Source of the DNA: Micromonospora alfalfae
GTDB taxonomy: Bacteria > Actinomycetota > Actinomycetes > Mycobacteriales > Micromonosporaceae
Assembly: GCF_022230925.1 (NCBI RefSeq)
Contig: NZ_JAKKFH010000045.1
Location: forward strand, 335,889 to 399,888
Reading direction: 5' to 3'
DNA length: 64,000 nt
Part shown: positions 58,831 to 64,000 of the stretch, piece after piece
Position numbering within the stretch: position 1 is the first letter of the stretch
How the letters are laid out: the number at the start of each line of letters is the position of its first letter
Program-made: the position numbers and the translations under genes
The notes under the pieces: model-generated
The model's database searches: none
The model's input: the letters and a program-made list of their open reading frames with translations, nothing else
What the model was told of the DNA's origin: nothing

Positions 58831-59640
58831 GTGCTGCGGGTGATGACCTGGAACATCCGCACCGGCGGCCGGGATCGCGGCGGCCCCGACCGGTTGGATC
58901 AGGTGGTCCAGGTCGTCGACGAGCAGGCACCGGACGTGCTGGCCCTGCAGGAGTTGCGCGGCTTCGACCGGGACGGGCTGATGACCACCGTGGCGGACCG
59001 GTTGGGGATGACAGCCCACCTGGCCCGGTCCTGCTTCGGGCAGCCGGTGGCGGTGCTGGTCCGGTCGCCGTACCGGGTCGTCGAGGCCGGGTCGGTGCGT
59101 CGTCCGTTCCACCACGCCGCCGCCCGCGTCGTGGTGGCCACGTCCGCCGGCCCGCTCACTGTGCTCGGCACCCACCTCTACCCGTACTCCGGGGGCCGGC
59201 GGCGGATGGAGGTCGACTGGTTGGTCGCCGCGATGCGTCGCAACCACGGTCCGCTGACGCTGGTCGCCGGTGACCTCAACTCACTCGACCCGACCGTCGA
59301 CCACACCGCCCGGCTGGCCGGTATGCCCACCCTCTACCGGCGGCGGCACCTGCGTCGCTCCGGTGACACGGTGGACACCCGCGCGATCGCCCGGCTGCTC
59401 GCGGCCGGCCTTGTCGACCTCTGGCCGTCAGGCAACGCCGATGCCCCGGAGGCCGCCGGCCACACAGTGCCCACTGGGTTGGGCGGGGCCGAGTTCGCCG
59501 GGATGCGGTTGGATTACCTGCTCGGCAGCCCTGCGGTGGCGCAGCGCACGCACGACTGTCGGGTGCTCCGCGACGGCGTGGCAGCCACCGCCTCCGACCA
59601 CTATCCGCTGCTCGCCACGCTCGAGTTGTCGCCGGGCTGA
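58831..59640 (+). CDS. Endonuclease/exonuclease/phosphatase (EEP) family protein
   Basis: A 269-residue cytoplasmic hydrolase. Motifs: VMTWNIRTGG at the start, LALQELRGFD (metal Glu), VLGTHLYPYSGG, LVAGDLNSLDP and the catalytic ASDHYPLLATLEL at the end. Members hydrolyse nucleic acids, inositol phosphates or sphingomyelin; the neighbouring lipid kinase and PAP2 genes favour a phosphate-ester role, but that is inference. GTG 58831 is 11 bases after the PAP2 stop. Confidence 0.9.
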   Translation: MLRVMTWNIRTGGRDRGGPDRLDQVVQVVDEQAPDVLALQELRGFDRDGLMTTVADRLGMTAHLARSCFGQPVAVLVRSPYRVVEAGSVRRPFHHAAARVVVATSAGPLTVLGTHLYPYSGGRRRMEVDWLVAAMRRNHGPLTLVAGDLNSLDPTVDHTARLAGMPTLYRRRHLRRSGDTVDTRAIARLLAAGLVDLWPSGNADAPEAAGHTVPTGLGGAEFAGMRLDYLLGSPAVAQRTHDCRVLRDGVAATASDHYPLLATLELSPG

Positions 59641-59653
59641 AGCCGTCGGGCCA

Positions 59654-59773
59654 TCAGAGCACCAGATTCAACAGGACGGTCAGCACCACCGAGGCCACGA
59701 TCGAGAAGAGGATCATCAGGAGGCAGCCGAGGCCCCCGCCGAGCGGGCGGATCTCCGTGTTGCCGAAGCGCAT
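59654..59773 (-). CDS. 39-residue conserved membrane peptide
   Basis: A small protein, MRFGNTEIRPLGGG followed by one transmembrane helix (LGCLLMILFSIVASVVLTVLLNLVL). AGGTGA precedes ATG 59773. The same opening pattern recurs in other actinobacterial genomes from memory, so it is probably real despite its size. Follows the hydrolase gene by 5 bases in the same operon. Function unknown. Confidence 0.7.
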   Translation of the reverse strand: MRFGNTEIRPLGGGLGCLLMILFSIVASVVLTVLLNLVL

Positions 59774-59778
59774 GATGG

Positions 59779-60567
59779 TCACCTGTCCGTGAGTGCGGGC
59801 TGAGGGGCGAGCAGGTGCCGGATCGCGTCCGCGACGGCAGTTGGGGCGGTCGTGACCACGTTGTGCGCGGCACCGGGAACGACTACCAGGGCCGCCTCCG
59901 GCACCAGCCGCGTCGCCTCGTCCCGCCACCGTTGCGGCACGACCGGGTCGCGTTCGCCGGTCACGACGGCGGTCGGCGCGCTGACCTGGACGAGGTCCGC
60001 CTCGATCGCATTCCGCACCGAGTGCGACAGCGTGGCGAGGACCCGCCAGGGCCGGGCGTTCCAGACGTCCCGTACCAGGATCGGGGCCTGTAGCGGCGCC
60101 TCGCGCAGGCTGTCCACCAGCCAACGACCGAACTGGCCCCGTCGGGACCGGGCCGCCGGGTCACTTGTCGGTCCGGCCAGCACCAGCGCGCGTACCGCGT
60201 CGGGGTGGGTCGCGGCGACCGCGGCGGCCACTTCCGCGCCGAACGAGTGCCCCAACAGGCAGACCGGCGGCAGTTGGTACGTGGCCAGCCAGGCAGCCAG
60301 GTGGTCGGCGTGCCGGCGGACGTCGTACGCGCCCCGGGGGTGTTCGGACAGCCCGAAGCCGGGCAGGTCCGGCACGTACACCTGATGGGTGGTGGCGAGG
60401 GCGACGGCCAGCGGGGTGAGATACCGGTGCGAGACCGCCAAACCGTGCACGAGCACCACGGGTGGCGCCCCGGTTCCCGGGTCGGCGCTGCGGCGGGTGT
60501 GGGTGCGCAATCCGTCGACGACCCGCCACTCGCTGGTCAGCCTGCCGGCTGGCCGGGGCGCGGCCAT
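59779..60567 (-). CDS. Alpha/beta-fold hydrolase
   Basis: A 262-residue soluble hydrolase. Nucleophile elbow GHSFGAEVAAAVA, oxyanion segment VLVHGLAVSHRYLTPLAVALA, the acid in VTGERDPVVPQRW and catalytic His in VPGAAHNVVT. It probably acts on an ester or lactone. ATG 60567 fits the family length; the open frame upstream crosses the F420 gene on the same strand but not in frame. Lies 83 bases downstream of the LLM gene. Confidence 0.9.
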   Translation of the reverse strand: MAAPRPAGRLTSEWRVVDGLRTHTRRSADPGTGAPPVVLVHGLAVSHRYLTPLAVALATTHQVYVPDLPGFGLSEHPRGAYDVRRHADHLAAWLATYQLPPVCLLGHSFGAEVAAAVAATHPDAVRALVLAGPTSDPAARSRRGQFGRWLVDSLREAPLQAPILVRDVWNARPWRVLATLSHSVRNAIEADLVQVSAPTAVVTGERDPVVPQRWRDEATRLVPEAALVVVPGAAHNVVTTAPTAVADAIRHLLAPQPALTDR

Positions 60568-60650
60568 GGCGAGCCGCAGTTCGGCCGGCCCGAACCGGCC
60601 GACGGCGCTGCGGCTGGTTGACCCGGGCGGCCGGGGTGCCGCGCCTCGGT

Positions 60651-61613
60651 TCACAGCTCGCGCAACCGGGGCAGCAGTTGCTCCTGCGCCCAGTCCAGAA
60701 ACATCGGCTGGGTCTCCCCACCGACCTGAATGATCGCCACGTGGGTGAAGCCGGCGTCGACGAACTTGCGGAACGCCTCGACGTGCGCGTCCACGTCCGG
60801 ACCGCAGGGAATGCCCTCGGCGACGTCCTCCTCGCGGACGAACTGGGTGGCGGCGGCGAAGGACTCCGGGCCGGGCAGGTCGGCGTTGACCTTCCACCCC
60901 ATACCGAACCAGCGGAACTGGTCGTGCACGATCTTGCGGCACTCGGCCTCGTCGGGCCCGTAGCAGATGGCCACCTGGCCGTAGCGGGGCTGGCCGGCGC
61001 CCCCGGCGTCGTCGTACATCTCGATGATGTGCCGATCGGGTTCGGTGGAGATCAGGCCGTTGCCGTACTCGGCGGCCAGCGTCGCGGACTGTCGACCGGA
61101 CGCGGCGACGGCCATCGGCACCGGCCGTTCAGGGCGGTCCCAGACGTAGGCGTCGGGCACGTCGAAGTGATTGCCGGAGAAGGTCAGCGTCTCCCCGTTG
61201 AGCAACGGCCGGATGATCTGCAACGCCTCCTCGAACATTTCGTGCCGCTGCTGGACGTGCGGCCAGCCGCCGACCACGTGCTCGTTCAGGTTCTCCCCGG
61301 CGCCCAGGCCGAGGGTGAACCGGCCGTCCGAGAGCGCCCCGATGGTGCTGGCCTTCTGCGCGACCACGGCCGGGTGGTAGCGGCGGATCGGGCAGGTCAC
61401 GAAGGACATCAGCTCCGCGCGGGAGGTGGCGTGAGCGACAGCGCCGAGCACCGACCAGGCGTACGGGGAGTGACCCTGGGAGTCCAGCCAGGGGTAGTAG
61501 TGGTCGGACATCACCAGTTGGTCGAATCCAGCCGCCTCGGCCCGTACCGCATGGTCCACCAGCTGCTTGGGCCCGGCCTGCTCGCTCATCAAGGTGTAGC
61601 CGACGCTGACCAT
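60651..61613 (-). CDS. F420-dependent LLM-class oxidoreductase (TIGR03557 type)
   Basis: A 320-residue luciferase-like protein. SVGYTLMSEQAGPKQLVDHAVRAEAAGFDQLVMSDHYYPWLDSQGHSPYAWSVLGA and TLGLGAGENLNEHVVGGWP are strongly conserved in the actinobacterial F420-dependent family related to glucose-6-phosphate dehydrogenase FGD1. The substrate is not known. ATG or GTG 61613 follows GAGAGGG; it faces the GH5 gene. Confidence 0.93.
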   Translation of the reverse strand: MVSVGYTLMSEQAGPKQLVDHAVRAEAAGFDQLVMSDHYYPWLDSQGHSPYAWSVLGAVAHATSRAELMSFVTCPIRRYHPAVVAQKASTIGALSDGRFTLGLGAGENLNEHVVGGWPHVQQRHEMFEEALQIIRPLLNGETLTFSGNHFDVPDAYVWDRPERPVPMAVAASGRQSATLAAEYGNGLISTEPDRHIIEMYDDAGGAGQPRYGQVAICYGPDEAECRKIVHDQFRWFGMGWKVNADLPGPESFAAATQFVREEDVAEGIPCGPDVDAHVEAFRKFVDAGFTHVAIIQVGGETQPMFLDWAQEQLLPRLREL

Positions 61614-61732
61614 CCTGGTATCCCCTCTCGCTGACGGATCGTTCCCGGGATACCCCGGTGCACGGCGGTCAACCCTCCCGTCCGGTTCGGCTGCCGCAGT
61701 GCTTGACGGATCCCGGCCGCCTGCCTACCGTC

Positions 61733-61752
61733 GCTCTTAACCGGTTAAGAGC
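61733..61752 (+). promoter_or_regulatory. Perfect 20-bp palindrome upstream of GH5 gene
   Basis: GCTCTTAACCGGTTAAGAGC is fully self-complementary with a central CCGG, the shape of a LacI-family operator. It lies about 240 bases upstream of the GH5 start and about 120 from the LLM gene start. A second AACCGGTT core is at 61851-61858. Unlike the GH9 site, it is not a CebR box, so the two hydrolases should have different regulators. Confidence 0.65.
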
Positions 61753-61850
61753 CGGGTGTGGCGCACATCCTGTGGTGGGGATGACCGCCCCGTGACGGCC
61801 TGCGTCCGCGTGGGCCGTTGCGGCTGTCCGGGCTGCGGGCCCGTCAACTG

Positions 61851-61858
61851 AACCGGTT
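61851..61858 (+). promoter_or_regulatory. Second AACCGGTT core upstream of GH5 gene
   Basis: AACCGGTT repeats the centre of the 20-bp palindrome at 61733-61752, but its flanks (ACTG / GCGA) are only partly symmetrical. Candidate secondary half-strength site. Confidence 0.4.
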
Positions 61859-61988
61859 GCGAAGACCAATCCATCGTCCTACGCTGATGCCTGCGCCGGG
61901 AGCCGGGCGCGGCTGCCGGGCTGCAGCCGCCTTCCCCTGTCACGTCCCCACCCCTGTCGGGCACCGGGGGTCCTCCCTGAGGAAGGCC

Positions 61989-63365
61989 ATGAAGATTCGA
62001 CTCTCCGCCGCTGGCGCGACAGTGCTCGCGTTGCTCGTCACAGTGCTGGCGTTCGGCCAGCCGGCACACGCCGCGGCTGGTTTCTCCGTCGCTGGCGGCA
62101 AGTTGTACGACGCCAACGGCGCCGAATTCGTCATGCGCGGCGTCAACCACGCGCACACCTGGTACCCGCAGCAGACCAGCTCGTTCGCCGACGTCAAGGC
62201 CCTCGGCGCGAACACCGTGCGGGTGGTGCTCTCCAGCGGCGACCGGTGGACCCGCAACACCAACGCCGACGTCGCCAACGTCATCTCGCTCTGCAAGGCC
62301 AACCGGTTGATCTGCGTGCTGGAGGTGCACGACACCACCGGGTACGGCGAGCAGAGCGGCGCGATCACCCTCGACCGCGCCGTCGACTACTGGCTCAGCC
62401 TCGCCGACGTCCTCGCCGGCCAGGAGAGGTACGTCATCGTCAACATCGGCAACGAGCCGTACGGCAACCAGAACTACGCCTCGTGGGCCACCGACAACGC
62501 CAATGCGATCAAGCGCCTGCGGGCCGGCGGGTTGACCCACACGATCATGGTGGACGCGCCGAACTGGGGGCAGGACTGGTCGTTCACCATGCGCGACAAC
62601 GCCGCCTCGGTCTTCGCCGCCGACCCGGCCCGCAACATCGTGTTCTCCATCCACATGTACGGGGTGTTCGACACTGCCGCGGAGATCAGCGACTACCTGG
62701 GCCGGTTCCGCACCTCCGGGCTGCCCATCGTGGTCGGTGAGTTCGGCTTCAACCACTCCGACGGCAACCCGGACGAGGACGCCATCCTCGCGTACAGCCA
62801 GGCCAACAGGATCGGCTGGCTGGGCTGGTCGTGGAGCGGCAACGGCGGCGGCGTCGAGTATCTCGACCTGGCCACCAACTTCAATCCGACGAGCCTGACC
62901 GACTGGGGTCAGCGCCTCTTCAACGGCGTCAACGGCATCCGGCAGACCGCCCGCGAGGCAAGCGTCTTCGGTGGCACCCCACCGCCGACGACGCCGCCGC
63001 CCACCACGCCCCCGCCTACCACGCCGCCGCCCACGACGCCCCCGCCGACGACGCCCCCGCCCGCCGGTGCTTGCACGGCGACGTACACGGTGACCAACCA
63101 GTGGCAGGGCGGCTTCCAGGGTGAGGTACGGGTGACCGCTGGCGCGAGGGCGATCACCGGTTGGAGCGCCAAGTGGACCTTCGCCAACGGCCAGAGCGTC
63201 AGCCAGTCCTGGAATGTGGCCCTCACCAGCAGCGGAACCACGGTGACCGCCCGTAACACCGACTACAACGGACGGCTGGCCGCCGGGTCCAGTGCCAGCT
63301 TCGGCTTCCTCGGCAGTTGGACCGGCACCAACAGCCCGCCGGTGGTGAGCTGCACGGCGAGCTGA
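61989..63365 (+). CDS. Secreted GH5 endo-beta-mannanase/cellulase with CBM2
   Basis: A 458-residue secreted enzyme. The signal peptide is MKIRLSAAGATVLALLVTVLAFGQPAHA. The GH5 domain (about 30-325) has FVMRGVNHAHTWYPQQTSSFADVKALGANTVRVVLS, acid/base Glu156 in NIGNEPYGN and nucleophile Glu251 in VGEFGFNHS; HTWY and the NxHD-type loops favour subfamily 8 mannanases over cellulases. A linker of five PPPTT-type repeats follows, then a CBM2 (about 360-458). It degrades mannan or glucomannan outside the cell. Two palindromic cores lie upstream. Confidence 0.93.
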   Translation: MKIRLSAAGATVLALLVTVLAFGQPAHAAAGFSVAGGKLYDANGAEFVMRGVNHAHTWYPQQTSSFADVKALGANTVRVVLSSGDRWTRNTNADVANVISLCKANRLICVLEVHDTTGYGEQSGAITLDRAVDYWLSLADVLAGQERYVIVNIGNEPYGNQNYASWATDNANAIKRLRAGGLTHTIMVDAPNWGQDWSFTMRDNAASVFAADPARNIVFSIHMYGVFDTAAEISDYLGRFRTSGLPIVVGEFGFNHSDGNPDEDAILAYSQANRIGWLGWSWSGNGGGVEYLDLATNFNPTSLTDWGQRLFNGVNGIRQTAREASVFGGTPPPTTPPPTTPPPTTPPPTTPPPTTPPPAGACTATYTVTNQWQGGFQGEVRVTAGARAITGWSAKWTFANGQSVSQSWNVALTSSGTTVTARNTDYNGRLAAGSSASFGFLGSWTGTNSPPVVSCTAS

Positions 63366-63373
63366 CCGTCGGA

Positions 63374-63408
63374 CCGGTGGCCGGGTCCCCGTCGGACCCG
63401 GCCACCGG
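63374..63408. terminator. Bidirectional terminator hairpin
   Basis: Perfect 15-bp stem (CCGGTGGCCGGGTCC and its complement) with a 5-base loop between convergent GH5 and SMR genes. Confidence 0.85.
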
Positions 63409-63420
63409 AGACCGCGGTGG

Positions 63421-63741
63421 TCAGTGCTCCCCGGCCAGGTTCACGATGACCACCCCGGCGATGATCAGCGCGATGCCGGTGAGCTTGGCGAGCCCCACCG
63501 ACTCACCCAGGAACACCGCCCCGATCGCCACGATGGCCGCGGTGCCCAGACCCGACCAGAGGGCGTACGCCACACCAATGGGGATCTCCTTGACGGCCTG
63601 GGCCAGCAGGAGGAACGCCAGCGCGTAACCGCCGAGGCACGCCACCGTCGGCCAGAGCCGACTGAATCCGGCGGTGCTCTTGATCAGGCTGGTCGCCACC
63701 ACCTCGGCGAGGATGGCGATCCCCAGCAGCACGTACGCCAT
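63421..63741 (-). CDS. Small multidrug resistance (SMR) transporter
   Basis: A 106-residue protein with four transmembrane helices. The membrane-embedded Glu14 in AILAEVVATSLIKSTAGF and the GVAYALWSGLGTAAIVAIG segment are diagnostic of EmrE/QacE-type proton-driven drug/guanidinium exporters; the GVAYA-W-G pattern is EmrE-like rather than Gdx-like. ATG 63741 follows AAGGGG. Sits alone. Confidence 0.95.
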   Translation of the reverse strand: MAYVLLGIAILAEVVATSLIKSTAGFSRLWPTVACLGGYALAFLLLAQAVKEIPIGVAYALWSGLGTAAIVAIGAVFLGESVGLAKLTGIALIIAGVVIVNLAGEH

Positions 63742-63864
63742 GCGTCCCCTTGGTCCTTCGTGGTCGATGAATGCGTCGCCGCCCCAGGCTAGTGCCGGCG
63801 ATGTCCTCACCCTTCCGACCCGTCGGCGTGCCGTCGGTGCGGGCCCAGCATCTGTCACCGAACG

Positions 63865-63996
63865 CCTTTGGAGCTGATGTCGCAAACGAATCGGGCGTCG
63901 CAGAGGACCGGGCGTTGCACCGTCACATCCGAGTCGGCCGCGCGGGCCCGGCACCCGTCCCGTTGGGTGAATCGTTTACGGCATCAGCTCCAAAGG
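63865..63996. repeat. Long imperfect inverted repeat at window end
   Basis: Arms 63865-63892 and 63969-63996 match in 25 of 28 positions in inverted orientation; the outer 15 (CCTTTGGAGCTGATG) are exact. The 76 bases between them are GC-rich with no open frame. Organisation is that of a small MITE-like or REP-like dispersed element. I see no gene between 63742 and 64000. Confidence 0.7.
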
Positions 63997-64000
63997 AAGC

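Noticed and set aside
62971..63066. Periodic repeats that might suggest a CRISPR or satellite
   Set aside because: The periodicity is the 15-base unit coding for the PPPTT linker between GH5 and CBM2 domains, in frame and without spacers.

Overview
The window is a GC-rich (about 70% or more by eye) actinobacterial chromosome segment. Gene content and style (frequent GTG starts, several candidate leaderless starts, GH9 and GH5 cellulosomal-type secreted enzymes with CBM2, a DevR/DevS dormancy block, an M36 protease, F420-dependent oxidoreductase) best fit a Micromonosporaceae member such as Micromonospora. This is inference; no 16S gene is present. There is no rRNA operon, CRISPR array, prophage or recognisable insertion sequence.

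Layout. 1-5.1 kb: the end of a TPP-dependent 2-keto-acid decarboxylase, two ACT/GAF-like proteins (one fused to a GNAT), an unknown protein with an OAA-lectin-like C-terminus, and an aldehyde dehydrogenase. 5.1-8.5 kb: a secreted GH9 endoglucanase behind a CebR-type operator. 8.5-12.9 kb: DUF488, then the biotin genes in divergent units (bioB-bsaP-GNAT leftward, bioF-bioD rightward). 13-17 kb: a histidine kinase/response regulator pair and an ABC-2 exporter that share a palindromic TGAC-N4-GTCA-like site. 17-24.6 kb: lipoprotein polysaccharide deacetylase, P450, methyltransferase, membrane-anchored secreted protein, M36 protease, DinB-like protein. 24.7-29.8 kb: two tRNA clusters (Gly-Cys-Val and Gly-Val) bracketing small regulators, a GNAT and an oxidoreductase. 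29.8-38.4 kb: a lower-GC lipoprotein gene beside a tRNA, then a four-gene MacB/FtsX-type ABC system with an AbrB-like tail on one ATPase.

38.7-51.1 kb: an SDR gene followed by a compact DosR(DevR)-like redox/dormancy block: two Acg-type nitroreductases, DevR, a DevS-like kinase that keeps the haem-ligand histidine, a P-type ATPase fused to a hemerythrin-like domain, two tandem-domain universal stress proteins and phosphoketolase. Three GGGMC-N4-GKCCC sites lie in the two divergent intergenic regions of this block and resemble the mycobacterial DosR box.

51.2-55.2 kb: a PadR-controlled ABC exporter and a small HTH/Clp-N pair with an operator-overlapped, probably leaderless promoter. 55.2-61.6 kb: a lipid-phosphate-flavoured cluster (DAG kinase, YihY/BrkB, tandem PAP2, EEP phosphatase), a 39-residue membrane peptide, a hydrolase and an F420-dependent oxidoreductase. 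61.7-63.8 kb: a secreted GH5/CBM2 enzyme (probable mannanase) behind a perfect 20-bp palindrome, then an SMR transporter. The window ends in a long imperfect inverted repeat.

Most convergent gene pairs are separated by strong GC-rich hairpins, which I list as terminators. Function calls rest on motif recognition from memory; no database search was run.
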